Notes: generated from the letters alone by a model not told the origin. Positions 55,372 to 64,000 are shown, numbered from the stretch's first letter. The stretch is DNA of 64,000 nucleotides from JAWKWH01 sp963669285 (GCA_963669285.2 CAXXSI010000002.1:124001-188000), one strand, 5' to 3'. Made by a program: numbers and translations.

Positions 55372-55620
55372 TTACTTCACGATATAAGGCAGAAGGCCCA
55401 GAAAGCGGGCGCGTTTGATCGCCTTTGCAAGTTCGCGCTGTTTTTTCTGGCTAACCGCGGTGATGCGTGAAGGTACAATCTTGCCGCGCTCGGAAATATA
55501 ACGCTGCAGCAGGCGTACGTCCTTGTAGTCGATCTTGGGGGCGTTCGAACCGGAGAACGGGCAGGTCTTGCGGCGGCGGTGAAACGGCCGGCGTGTCGGG
55601 ATCTGATTGATATCGACCAT
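55372..55620 (-). CDS. rpsR: Small ribosomal subunit protein bS18
   Basis: 82 residues, full length. The core IDYKDVRLLQRYISERGKI and PSRITAVSQKKQRELAKAIK is the S18 signature; it pairs with S6 on the platform of the 30S subunit. The start overlaps the rpsF stop (TAATG). A 208-base gap separates it from rplI. Confidence 0.97.
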   Translation of the reverse strand: MVDINQIPTRRPFHRRRKTCPFSGSNAPKIDYKDVRLLQRYISERGKIVPSRITAVSQKKQRELAKAIKRARFLGLLPYIVK

Positions 55621-56069
55621 TATGCGTCTCCCTTGGATTCTGCGGCAGGTGCCTGTTCGCTATCGCGCCGCGGAGGACGATCGTCGCGGTCGCGCCGCGG
55701 GCCACGATCACCCCTGGGACCCCGGTCGCCGCGAGGGCCACGGTCATCGCGCTTCTGCATCATTGCCGATGGGCCTTCCTCGTGTTCATCGACCTTGATG
55801 GTCATGAACCGCAGGACATCTTCGGAAAGCCGCATCTGACGCTCCATCTCGCTGACGGCCGCCGGCGGAGAATCCAGGTCCATCAGTGTATAGTGGGCCT
55901 TGCGGTTCTTGTTGATGCGGTAGGTAAGGGACTTCAGCCCCCAGTTCTCGATCCGGCCGATGGAGCCGCCGCCTGCCTCGATAACGCCCTTGTACTGTTG
56001 GACAAGTTCGTCAACCTGGGCAGCCGAGAGGTCCTGGCGCGCCATAAACACGTGTTCGTATAAAGCCAT
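55620..56069 (-). CDS. rpsF: Small ribosomal subunit protein bS6
   Basis: 149 residues. Start MALYEHVFMARQDLSAAQVD; the S6 fold with GLKSLTYRINKNRKAHYTLM; the C-terminal extension is Arg/Gly/Asp-rich with repeated GPRGDR units, typical of alphaproteobacterial S6. First gene of the operon. A well-formed sigma-70 promoter lies about 210 bases upstream. Confidence 0.97.
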   Translation of the reverse strand: MALYEHVFMARQDLSAAQVDELVQQYKGVIEAGGGSIGRIENWGLKSLTYRINKNRKAHYTLMDLDSPPAAVSEMERQMRLSEDVLRFMTIKVDEHEEGPSAMMQKRDDRGPRGDRGPRGDRGPRRDRDDRPPRRDSEQAPAAESKGDA

Positions 56070-56384
56070 TTGGCAATTTGCCTTTCTTCGTTTCGTTATT
56101 CTGCCGAACCGGCGGCTAAGCCTCTGCGACTTTCATGGGCTCTTGGCCCGGCGAAGAAAGGCGCGTCGTCAAGCGGTCGAGAGCGGAGACACGGGAGGCG
56201 GAAGTCCTTTTGGCTTCAACGGGGATCAACCCCGGCCCTCCGTTCAGCCCCCAGCAGGACCGGCAGAAGATGCGCGCTTATACCTGATTTATTGTGCAGT
56301 GCAAGAGGGTTGAAGCGAATCGAACGAGAGGCCAAAAATAAGATTTCCGGCCTCCCCGGCCCTGGGCTGCTTTCGAGCGATCCT
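56070..56384 (-). other. 315-base leader and promoter region of rpsF
   Basis: Holds the rpsF promoter (separate entry) and a long leader of about 200 bases. In other bacteria rpsF leaders can carry an S6:S18 autoregulatory RNA; here only a short GCCG-CGGC hairpin near 56109-56122 could belong to one, which is weak. No gene seen. Confidence 0.45.
56277..56304 (-). promoter_or_regulatory. Sigma-70 type promoter for rpsF-rpsR-rplI
   Basis: Minus strand: TTGCAC (-35, bases 56304-56299), 16 bases, TATAAG (-10, 56282-56277). Close to the vegetative consensus and in the right place for a highly expressed ribosomal operon. Confidence 0.55.
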
Positions 56385-58277
56385 CTAGGCGACAAGTCCG
56401 CCATCGTTGCGGCGAATGGCGATCACCGCAGACCGCGGTACAGCGTCGCCGCCTTCCGGCCAGTGGCTGTTGCCGCGCTCGCCCGGATGCTGGATGCCGA
56501 CAAACATGGTGCGCCGGTCCGAGCTCCAGGTCAGTCCCGTCACTTCGCATTCATTTGATCCGACGAGGAAACGGCGTATTTCGCCGGTCGCCGGATCGCC
56601 TGCGAGCATCTGGTTGTTGCCATGTCCGGCAAAATCCTCGGCATTCGAATAATTGCCGTCGGTCTGAATCCAGATCAATCCGTTTGAGTCGAACTTCAAA
56701 CCGTCCGGTGAGTTGAACATGTTGCCTGCATTGACGTTGTCGGATCCGCCATAGGCGTCTGAGTGTACCGTCGGATTGCCGGCAAGCACAAACAGGTCCC
56801 AGGCGAAGCCCTTGGCCGTGTGGTCGGCGCCATTGGGCCGCCAGCGCACAATCTGACCGTAATTGTTGGCCTCGCGGGGATTGGGGCCGCCAACGGGTGT
56901 ATTGTCGCCGCCCTTGTTCGGTTTCTTGCCGCGGTTCTTGTTGTTGGTCAAAGCGCAATACACCTCGGCGGCATTAGGATTGGCCGCCACCCATTCCGGA
57001 CGATCCATCGTCGTTGCGCCAACGGCCGATGCGGCAATACGCGTATGGATGCAGATTTCCGCTTCGCTTGCGATGCCGGTCGTTTCCGGCGTCAGTTCGA
57101 TCCATTCACCGGCGCCGTTATCGTGGAACTTGGCAACGGACAAAGTGCCCTGTTCAAACAGCGAATCCGTATCGCCGCCGGGTGCATAGACACCGTCCGA
57201 CACATAGCGGTACAAGAACTCGCCACGTTCATCATCGCCCATATAGACAACGATGCGGCCGTCGCCATTGACGACGCATTCGGCGTTTTCGTGCTTGAAG
57301 CGTCCAAGTGCTGTCCGCTTTTTCGGTGTCGAATTCGGATCCCGCGGATCGATCTCGACCACATAGCCGTTTCGATTTGGCTCGTTTGGATGTTTAGACA
57401 CGTCGAAGCGCTCATCGATCCGCGCCCAACCATAACCCCAATCCTTGGAGGACACGCTGTAGCGGGCCAGTTCCGGCGAAACTTTGTGGTCTTCATCCTC
57501 TGCCGAATAGTAGCCGTTGAAATTCTCTTCACACGCCAGATACGTGCCCCATGGCGTTGAGCCGTTGCCGCAATTGTTCCAGGTGCCGAGCGATTTCGTG
57601 CCGGCGGGATCTGCTGCGGTCTTCATCAATTCGTGGCCGGCCGCGGGTCCGGTCAACACCATCTCGGTATCCGGCGTAATGCGACGGTTGTATGGACTGT
57701 CCTTGACAACGCTCCATTTGCCGTCGGTCACAGCGATTTCGACGACCGTCACGCCGTGAGCCATCTTGCCTTTCAAGACATCGTCATCGTTCTCCGCCTT
57801 GCCGTCAGGACGGTTGCCCCAGATGATCTTGCGGTTGGTGTATTCGTTGTTGACGACGAGTATCGTGTGCTCGCCATCTTCATAGATGTCCATGCCGTCG
57901 ATATTGTCGCCGAAGGCAGTTTCCTGGCTGGCGCCGCTGCCTCTTGTGGCGTGATCGAATTCAGGGGCGCCCGACCACAGCGGATCGCCCCAGCGCACAA
58001 GCACTTCGGCCGAATAGCCATCCGGCACAGTGATTGCGTCGAGGTCGTTGGCGGCAATCTGGGCAAATGCAAATCGGTTCTCTGCAGCCTGGCTCTTGCC
58101 GGCGGTCGCGAAACTCCCCAGCGCGGCAAAGCTGCCGAAAGCGAGTGCCCCGCCGAGCAGGCCGCGGCGGCTGATGGCCGCATCAACAACCCGGTCAAAA
58201 TCGCATTCCTCATTCGGCGGATTGATCAGTTCATCGAATTCATCAAAGGAAATGTCACGTCGTTCGCTGTCGGTCAT
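56385..58277 (-). CDS. PhoX-family alkaline phosphatase (DUF839), Tat-exported
   Basis: 630 residues, length typical of PhoX. Twin-arginine signal SRRGLLGGALAFGS at about residues 37-50, after a charged n-region, so exported folded through Tat. The DUF839 propeller follows with TVPDGYSAEVLVRWGDPLW, NNCGNGSTPWGTYLACEENF, NGYVVEIDPRDP and GRFKHENAEC, the metal-binding parts of PhoX. It should release phosphate from organic esters in the periplasm. No clear Pho box was found upstream; a 7-bp dyad lies about 120 bases before the start. Confidence 0.87.
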   Translation of the reverse strand: MTDSERRDISFDEFDELINPPNEECDFDRVVDAAISRRGLLGGALAFGSFAALGSFATAGKSQAAENRFAFAQIAANDLDAITVPDGYSAEVLVRWGDPLWSGAPEFDHATRGSGASQETAFGDNIDGMDIYEDGEHTILVVNNEYTNRKIIWGNRPDGKAENDDDVLKGKMAHGVTVVEIAVTDGKWSVVKDSPYNRRITPDTEMVLTGPAAGHELMKTAADPAGTKSLGTWNNCGNGSTPWGTYLACEENFNGYYSAEDEDHKVSPELARYSVSSKDWGYGWARIDERFDVSKHPNEPNRNGYVVEIDPRDPNSTPKKRTALGRFKHENAECVVNGDGRIVVYMGDDERGEFLYRYVSDGVYAPGGDTDSLFEQGTLSVAKFHDNGAGEWIELTPETTGIASEAEICIHTRIAASAVGATTMDRPEWVAANPNAAEVYCALTNNKNRGKKPNKGGDNTPVGGPNPREANNYGQIVRWRPNGADHTAKGFAWDLFVLAGNPTVHSDAYGGSDNVNAGNMFNSPDGLKFDSNGLIWIQTDGNYSNAEDFAGHGNNQMLAGDPATGEIRRFLVGSNECEVTGLTWSSDRRTMFVGIQHPGERGNSHWPEGGDAVPRSAVIAIRRNDGGLVA

Positions 58278-58606
58278 GTCTGGGTCCTCCTTGCTACGCC
58301 CTGCTTCTGGATCGGCACTGCCGAGATTTGCCCGCCTTCTATATCTCCCATCGCCGCAACATTTGGAATAAGACGCTCCGCGATGGGTTCCACACGGAAT
58401 ACACTATGGGGTTCCGTGAAACTAACCTGGTTGAGTGATTACAACCCGGTCACGGCGACAACGCTAGTCGCCGAGTTCGAAGTTTTAATGACATGTAGAG
58501 TGGATAACGAACCCGGCAATAATGCGCAGTGGGCGCAAAGAGGATCTCTCATGAATTGCCGTTTCAGGTGGCCCAGAGACCGGGCCACCTCGGATTGCCC
58601 AGAATA
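58278..58606. other. 329-base gap between PhoX and the TAXI-protein gene
   Basis: Contains a 7-bp inverted repeat CACGGAA (58393-58399) / TTCCGTG (58412-58418) upstream of phoX, and a hairpin AGGTGGCCC (58566-58574) / GGGCCACCT (58582-58590) just after the TAXI gene stop, terminator-like but without a U-tract. No gene seen. Confidence 0.5.
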
Positions 58607-59623
58607 CTAATTTTTCGGTTCCCAGGTAAAAGGCTCGGGAATGGTCCAGCCGGCCTCGCGATAGTAGCGTTCCGCGCCCGGATGCAGCCGCCCGGCGATC
58701 AACTCAAGCGCCTTTTCCTTGTTGATCGTGCTCGGCATCCATTTTGCGGTTTCATGTAGCTCGCCTAGATTTTCCCAAATCGCCTTCGTCACCTTGTAGA
58801 CAACCTCCTCGGGCACATGGGCTCCAGCTGAGAAATTCACGATGGCACCGTGTGTCTGGACAGTCTCACTGTTGACCTGATTGCTTCCATAAGCATCGGG
58901 AGCGATGTCATTGGCGGTTTGACCGATCTCGCGGCGGATTTTCATCTTCTCGACGGGCACGTCAAGCAGGCGGATCTCCTTTGTCAGCGAAAACTGCTCG
59001 ATTGACGGGCTCGGTACGTTGGTCGGTAAAACGATCACGTCGATTTTGTCATCCTGAAATGCCTGGATCGCTGCATCAAATCCGAATTGCTGGATTTCCA
59101 TATCGGTGGCCTCAAGACCCGCTGTGGCCTTCAGCGTGCGCAAAACCACACCGGAGGCAGCGCCTCCCGGAGGTCCCACAAACACCTTCTTGCCCTTCAG
59201 ATCCTCCAGCTTTTCAATGCCGGAATCCGCGCGGGTGACATAGTGGTATGGACCGATCTGATAGGCGAAGATCATCGTGACGTTCTTCTCCAGATCGGGA
59301 CCGTTGGTAAAGGATTTGTACGGCCCGATATGGTTCACCAGCAGCCAGTTGATCGTTGGCGAACCGAACAGGAAATCCACTTCGCCATTGGCCGCATCAA
59401 CAAAGTGTTTCGTTGCAGCGCCCGTTGCGCGTACCTGGAGATTGATATCCGGTTCGTGCTTGGCGACCACCTTGGCGATTGCCGTGTTGACGACAAACGG
59501 CGACATGCCGGGCGCGATCGAGGTCACCCGATACACTTCTGCAAGCGCACCCGAAACCGTTAGGCCAGCGACCACGAATCCGGACGCCGCGATTGCTGTC
59601 AATCTGCCTTTCAAACTAGTCAT
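58607..59623 (-). CDS. TAXI-type TRAP transporter solute-binding protein
   Basis: 338-residue periplasmic receptor. Signal peptide IAASGFVVAGLTVSGALA, then TSIAPGMSPFVVNTAIAKVV and VDFLFGSPTINWLL, features of the TAXI family. Ligand unknown; relatives bind glutamate or similar carboxylates. ATG 59623 sits behind GGGAGGAAGAA. Its membrane partner is the fused permease gene directly upstream, so the receptor is the third gene of the operon. Confidence 0.88.
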   Translation of the reverse strand: MTSLKGRLTAIAASGFVVAGLTVSGALAEVYRVTSIAPGMSPFVVNTAIAKVVAKHEPDINLQVRATGAATKHFVDAANGEVDFLFGSPTINWLLVNHIGPYKSFTNGPDLEKNVTMIFAYQIGPYHYVTRADSGIEKLEDLKGKKVFVGPPGGAASGVVLRTLKATAGLEATDMEIQQFGFDAAIQAFQDDKIDVIVLPTNVPSPSIEQFSLTKEIRLLDVPVEKMKIRREIGQTANDIAPDAYGSNQVNSETVQTHGAIVNFSAGAHVPEEVVYKVTKAIWENLGELHETAKWMPSTINKEKALELIAGRLHPGAERYYREAGWTIPEPFTWEPKN

Positions 59624-59646
59624 TTCTTCCTCCCTGATTGAATTAC

Positions 59647-61570
59647 TCATGCGACTTGTGCTCGTTGAAAGCGAGAAATTGTTACGATTGCCAATGTTGC
59701 CACGACCGCCGTTGCCCAGACCGGTGTGAACGGGATCATTGCGCAGGCGGCGACGGCAAATCGGAGCAGGCGCTGGCCGTAACCCAGCTTGCCGACCACC
59801 GGATCAGCGCCGCCAAGCGAGGTTGCGAACATCCAGATGGCTGCCAGAAGCCGAACCATCGTGCCGATAAGCTCGGTGACACTAAACTCACCTGCCACCA
59901 GCAGCAGTGACGGTGAATAGACAAAGACGAACGGCACCAGCAGACCCACGATGGAAATACGCAATGCCACGAACGATGTGGCCAGCGGATTGGCCCCGGC
60001 AATCGGCGCGGCGACGAAGCAGCCGTAGGCGATCGGCGGGACGATCGACGAATAAACGGCGAAATACAGCACGAACATGTGGGCGGCGAGTGGTGGAACA
60101 CCGGCTTTGATGATCGCCGGTGCGATCATGATGGCGATGATCAGATAGGCCGGCAGTGTGGGAAGGCCCATGCCGAGGATAAGCGCCCCGAGCATGGACA
60201 AGATAAGCGCGACCAGCAGATATCCCTCGCCAAAAGACGAGATCGCGGTCGCAAACCGGATCGCGATCCCGGTCTCGTTTACCACGCCGAGGACGATCCC
60301 GATAACCCCGACCGCGACCATGATTTCCGCCGCAGAAGTGCCGCCCGCGGCCAGGGCATCGATAATACGCTTCGGTTCGCGGCGGAAGTCGGGATTGAGG
60401 ACCAACCCCGTCAAAATCGCAGTCGCCACCCCGACAAATCCCGCCATGGCCGGCGATTTGCCGATAATGAACGCAGCCATCAGAGCTGCGATTGGCAGAA
60501 ATACCAAAAGCGAATTCAGCCAATCACGCCGGCTGAGGACCGGGATTTCCTCTTTCGGCGTCGTCTTCAAGTCGAGCCGAATGGCTTCCGTGTAAACTTG
60601 CGCGAACAATCCGAAATATTTGAACAGCGCCGGCAGGGCAGCCGCGGCGATCACCAGAACAAACGGCATGCCAACCAGATCGGCCATGACGAACACCGCC
60701 GCCGCCATGATTGGTGGCGTGAGCTGTCCGCCCGACGAGGCAGCCGTTTCGACGGCGGCGGCAAATTTGGCGGAAAAACCCTGCCGCTTGATCATCGGAA
60801 TGGTGAATACGCCGGTACCGGCGATGTTGGCTGCGACACTGCCGCTCATCATGCCGAAGATCGCGCTTGCCACGATCGCTGCATGGGCCGCGCCGCCTCG
60901 GATGCGTGCGGTGAGCACCGTCGATATGTGGATCAGGCTCTCACCGGCTCCGGTGCGTTCCAGCACGGCGCCAAAGATGAGGAAAATCAAGACGTTGTTG
61001 GCGACAAGACCGGTCGTACGCCCGAACACCCCGTCAAACGAGTACCAAACGATCTGCATGAAATTCCGCAAGTTCATGCCGAAATGTTCGAGAAGACCCG
61101 GGAGCCACGGGCCGGCAAACCCGAAGGCGACGAATGCTGTCGCCATGATGATCAGTGACCAGCCCCAGGCGCGGCGCGACATTTCGAGTAGCACCAACCA
61201 GCCCGAGCAATGCGGCTGCCATGTTTGTTGGTGTTGCGACATAAAACCCGGTCCAAAGCTCTTCCTTGACGCGGAAGAACCAGATGGCGGACCAGGCGAG
61301 GGCGGCAATGAACAAGATATCAATCAGCCAACCGATCTTGGTCAACCGCCGCAAGGCGCCCGACGAAGCAAGCGGTTTGGTGGTCATCACGATCAGTATG
61401 CCAAACGCGATGGCACCAAACCGCGTATTGGCCTCGTCGAACAGTCCGAGCGTGATTGAGTAGATTACCAGCAGCGAGAAAACCAGCGCCAGCAGGTATC
61501 CGAGTTTCCCCGCCAGCACGTTGGCGTTTGCCCGGTCTGCGGCCGCGGGATTCTTACCGGGAGCAGTCAC
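59647..61570 (-). CDS. TRAP transporter fused permease (DctQM, TAXI type), one frameshift
   Basis: 640 residues after repair, typical for the 4TM-12TM fused TRAP permease. Start GTG 61570 (MTAPGKNPAAADRANAN), with early helices YLLALVFSLLVIYSITLGLF and IDILFIAALAWSAIWFF; DctM part with FGAVLERTGAGESLIHISTV and LGMGLPTLPAYLI. Dropping one base near CC 61194-61195 joins LLGLV to VLLEMSRRAWGWSLII. GTGA overlap with the MarR stop, so marR-permease-receptor form one operon. Secondary, Na+-driven uptake. Confidence 0.85.
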
Positions 61571-62079
61571 CTCGAAACCTCTTGGTCGGCGTCGAGGTGC
61601 TCCGACAGTTTATCCACCAACCGCAACAATTCAGCCACCTCATCGTGGGAGAAATGGCTGGCAATAACGTTGTTGCGATGTCTGGCGTAAGCGAGCATCC
61701 GGGCATGGAGTTCCAAACCTTCCGCCGTGGTCAGAAGCTCAATTGTTCGGTTGTCTCCGGCACATGGTCGCGAGCGAACGTATCGGCGCATACCGTCATG
61801 GTTGATAATGCGGCTCAGTTGCCCTTTGTCCATCTCCATTGCACGGCCAATGGCGTTGAAAGTGACCGGCTGCAGTGCAGCGACGATGCCGAGTACCCGC
61901 CATTCGCTGAGCCTCAGCCCGAACTTCTTTTGTGTCCACCGCTGGCCGCGCCGTTCATGGCCGGCAGCCAACCGGGCGATCTTGAAGGCCAACAGGTCGC
62001 GAATATCGTTGACCGGTGGATGGACGGCTTCGCCAGCGTCCGGTTGGAGATGTCGCAATGTTGCATTTGAACTGGTCAA
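61567..62079 (-). CDS. MarR-family transcriptional regulator
   Basis: 170-residue winged-helix protein: RWTQKKFGLRLSEWRVLGIVAAL, recognition part FNAIGRAMEMDKGQLSRII, wing GDNRTIELLTTAEG. The stop overlaps the permease start by four bases, so it regulates the transporter operon, probably in response to its substrate. A GTTGA-N5-TCAAC dyad lies 33-47 bases upstream of the start. Confidence 0.85.
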   Translation of the reverse strand: MTSSNATLRHLQPDAGEAVHPPVNDIRDLLAFKIARLAAGHERRGQRWTQKKFGLRLSEWRVLGIVAALQPVTFNAIGRAMEMDKGQLSRIINHDGMRRYVRSRPCAGDNRTIELLTTAEGLELHARMLAYARHRNNVIASHFSHDEVAELLRLVDKLSEHLDADQEVSR

Positions 62080-62111
62080 AACAAGCTCCCGGTCTAATTC
62101 GTAGCATGTTC

Positions 62112-62126
62112 GTTGACATTATCAAC
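62112..62126. promoter_or_regulatory. MarR operator candidate
   Basis: GTTGA (62112-62116), CATTA, TCAAC (62122-62126): perfect 5-5-5 palindrome in the gap between marR and the six-cysteine gene. MarR sites commonly have this size. Confidence 0.4.
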
Positions 62127-62240
62127 AAAATTAATATCGAAAACTGCAGCAGAAACGGCGATGACAATGACCGATGTCACAGATCAACGAGTTTATTGTG
62201 CTAAAATATTAGTTGTTCAGCTGAGGCTTGGAGACACATC

Positions 62241-62771
62241 ATGAAAGTTGTTCGCAGTTTCGTCGTTCCGGTATTGACGGCAATGGCCGCGCTATGGGCG
62301 CTGTCGGGAAATGCCTACGCTGGTAGTCCCGGCGCATGTACCAGTTATGCAGCCAAAGCAGTTGAGCAATTCAATCGCAATCTCAATTTGGGGTGCGGTT
62401 ACGGCGGTCCGCGCTGGAGTGCCGATTATGGCGGGCATTTCGCCTGGTGCCTGATCGCCGAGACGGCACAGGCAAACCAGGAGCGCAATATTCGCGAAAA
62501 CATGTTGAACCAATGTGCCTCGCCGCCTGCGCCTACTGCCAAGACGTTTTTCAATCCCAAGATCGGCGGTGTCCGGCTTGACTGGTGCCGCATCTGGGCC
62601 AACCAGTGTGGCGGTCCTGCCGCGACGGCATTCTGCCAGGGCAAGGGGTATAATCTGGCGGTGAACTGGAAAAAGGCCAACAATCTCGGTTACACCCGCA
62701 TCATTACCACGGGGCAGATTTGTAACAATCCGACTTGCGATGGTTTCAAGCGAATTCGCTGTTCAAACTGA
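62241..62771 (+). CDS. Secreted two-domain protein with one six-cysteine domain
   Basis: 176 residues: signal peptide ending NAYA-GSP; an N-terminal domain with four Cys (CTSYAAKAVEQFNRNLNLGC and GPRWSADYGGHFAWCL, then NIRENMLNQC); and a C-terminal domain C-x6-C-x8-C-...-C-x4-C-x7-C (RLDWCRIWANQCGGPAATAF, KGYNLA, TRIITTGQIC, CDGFKRIRC), the same domain that is duplicated at 20156-20722. GGAG precedes the ATG. Likely periplasmic or exported and disulfide-bonded. Function unknown. Confidence 0.75.
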   Translation: MKVVRSFVVPVLTAMAALWALSGNAYAGSPGACTSYAAKAVEQFNRNLNLGCGYGGPRWSADYGGHFAWCLIAETAQANQERNIRENMLNQCASPPAPTAKTFFNPKIGGVRLDWCRIWANQCGGPAATAFCQGKGYNLAVNWKKANNLGYTRIITTGQICNNPTCDGFKRIRCSN

Positions 62772-62816
62772 CTTGAGCCTCTGCTGCTCGCGGGCGTAGC
62801 GCCCGAAGCGAACAAG

Positions 62817-62850
62817 AAAGGGCCGGTACACTCATGAGTACCGGCCCTTT
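62817..62850. terminator. Bidirectional intrinsic terminator
   Basis: AAAGGGCCGGTAC (62817-62829), eight-base loop, GTACCGGCCCTTT (62838-62850) followed by T. A 13-bp perfect stem with A- and T-rich edges on both sides, between the convergent six-cysteine and coiled-coil genes. Confidence 0.85.
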
Positions 62851-62880
62851 TGTTCCTTGCGCTCTTGGCTTTTTGTCTCG

Positions 62881-64000
62881 TCAGGTCGACTTTGATGTTG
62901 ACCTCGATCTTTTGGCGGCTGCCGTGGATTTGGTGGACTTCGCAGCAGCCGGCGGCGTCTCGCTGTCGGATTGTTCAGTCTGCGTCACGTCCGTCATCGC
63001 GGCGGGCGGAGCGGCTTCCGTAGCCGCGCTAGGCTCGCCGTCTGGCATAGATGACGCCGTCTCGAGTTCGGCTTCCAGATCGGCCTCGCATTTGTATTCC
63101 TCTTTCTTGACGCGATAGAGACGCTCGAATGCAAGCAGACGCTTGACCTCGGACTGCAGACGCGAAACCTCGGTGCGTTGTTCCTGAAGCTGTTGTTGAG
63201 CGGTCTCGATCACGACGCGCTCGGAAGCACGCTCAAGATTGATTTCGGAAATCTTGGTACTGGTTTCAGAATTCTGCCGGCGCTCTTCTTCCAGTTCTCT
63301 GGCAAGGGCGTTGGCTTTCTCTTCGGCAACCCGTTTCTCCGAAACCGCATCGTTGAGCTTGAGTTTGACCCCGATGAGTTCCTCGGTTGCGTTTTCCTGT
63401 TCGCGTGATGTCGCCTGGAAACGCGTGTCGAGGTTTGTGAACTCTGTGCGGATCGCCTGGATATCAGCCTTGTGCTGGCTGGCAGCTTCGTCACGTTCGA
63501 ATTCGACGGTCCGCAACGTGTCGGTTGTCTCCGACAGTTTCGAGGATTGTGTTTCCAACTCTCTGCCGAGCCGCCCCAGTTCCTTTTGCGCTTCCGCCAG
63601 TTGATCGGAGGTCTCGGCAAGTTCCGCCGACGTACTTTTCAGGTTGGTCGACATCTCGTCGTTCTTGCGGCGCATTTCACTCGACGCCTTCAATGCGGCA
63701 TCGAGCTCAACGGAAAGATTCACATGTTTTTCGCGAACCAGCTCGTTATCGCGGCTCATTTTCTCCGCCAGCGAGGTTTTCGCCGCCAATTCACGCCGCA
63801 GATCGGAAAGTTCGGCATCATTGGCCGCTGCTTCTGTGCGCAATTCGCTCAATTCGTCAGTCGCCGTTGTCAGCGCAGACCGAAGGCTGTCTTTTTCCTG
63901 CTGAAGGCGCGTTTCCTGCCTCTGAACCTCATCGACATTTTGTTTCAGCTTGATGGCCAGGGATTTCGCGCTCTCCAACTCATTGTTCAGCGCGCGATTC
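62881..64000 (-). CDS. Long coiled-coil protein, C-terminal part (cut by window edge)
   Basis: At least 373 residues; the frame is open to the right edge, so the start lies outside. Nearly the whole length is heptad-rich helix (for example ELAETSDQLAEAQKELGRLG) with many Glu, Lys, Arg and Gln and no helix breakers, then from about 310 an Ala/Glu-rich linker and a basic Ser/Thr/Lys tail (AAKRSRSTSKST). No motif for a specific function. Could be a cytoskeletal or polar scaffold protein of the alphaproteobacterial type; not proven. Confidence 0.7.
   Translation of the reverse strand, partial: NRALNNELESAKSLAIKLKQNVDEVQRQETRLQQEKDSLRSALTTATDELSELRTEAAANDAELSDLRRELAAKTSLAEKMSRDNELVREKHVNLSVELDAALKASSEMRRKNDEMSTNLKSTSAELAETSDQLAEAQKELGRLGRELETQSSKLSETTDTLRTVEFERDEAASQHKADIQAIRTEFTNLDTRFQATSREQENATEELIGVKLKLNDAVSEKRVAEEKANALARELEEERRQNSETSTKISEINLERASERVVIETAQQQLQEQRTEVSRLQSEVKRLLAFERLYRVKKEEYKCEADLEAELETASSMPDGEPSAATEAAPPAAMTDVTQTEQSDSETPPAAAKSTKSTAAAKRSRSTSKST

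Overview
The window looks like chromosomal DNA of an alphaproteobacterium of the order Hyphomicrobiales (Rhizobiales), probably near the Phyllobacteriaceae or Ahrensiaceae. The evidence is gene order and family content: a dnaB-alr-radA-cvpA-purF run, rpsF-rpsR-rplI with an acidic L9 tail, psd-pssA, a TIGR02301-type protein, an ECF sigma/anti-sigma pair, CtrA-like sites and a rhizobial-style intergenic repeat. GC content is moderately high. I see no rRNA, tRNA, CRISPR array, prophage or transposase.

Layout. 1-10.7 kb: lytic transglycosylase (cut by the left edge), dapA, smpB, a small-protein group (YCII, MAPEG, ABM) with a palindromic operator candidate, an MFS transporter, the ECF sigma/anti-sigma operon with a candidate own-promoter, HD hydrolase, YgfZ, dihydroorotase and a histidine phosphatase. 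10.9-15.4 kb: a very large glycine-rich, repeat-containing autotransporter. 15.5-20.7 kb: small secreted or hypothetical proteins, DUF3179, Nudix, SRAP (YedK), a LysE exporter and a tandem six-cysteine-domain secreted protein. 21.3-34.1 kb: cysS, cimA, MscS, RarD, glycerophosphodiesterase, LOG, an acidic LysM protein, ArsR-Atm1, an Omp25-like porin and a glycine-zipper lipoprotein. 34.3-42.4 kb: DUF2975/XRE pair, psd-pssA, a fused acyltransferase/acyl-ACP synthetase, and an ABC/LytTR module that appears broken. 42.4-49.7 kb: SDR, purF, cvpA, radA, alr, dnaB. 50-56 kb: cfa, an ArsR-permease pair, a sulfatase, then rplI-rpsR-rpsF. 56.4-64 kb: a Tat-exported PhoX, a MarR-controlled TAXI-type TRAP transporter, a second six-cysteine-domain protein and a long coiled-coil protein cut by the right edge.

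A feature that cuts across the window: at least nine genes have broken reading frames that one or two single-base indels repair exactly. Many of the indels lie in short homopolymers, and one is in the housekeeping gene radA. I give merged coordinates for these genes. Most are probably sequencing or assembly errors. The ABC permease (frameshift plus in-frame TGA) and the LytTR gene beside it (two or more frameshifts) are the best candidates for real decay.

Work that connects: lipid and envelope functions recur (psd, pssA, Aas-like protein, Cfa, GDPD, transglycosylase, autotransporter, porin, LysM protein). There are also two metal-type ArsR units, each with a palindrome over the regulator start codon. 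The most novel-looking items are the three copies of a six-cysteine secreted domain in two distant genes, a 313-bp inverted-repeat element between purF and cvpA whose end supplies the cvpA stop codon, and the glycine-rich autotransporter with 119-residue repeats.
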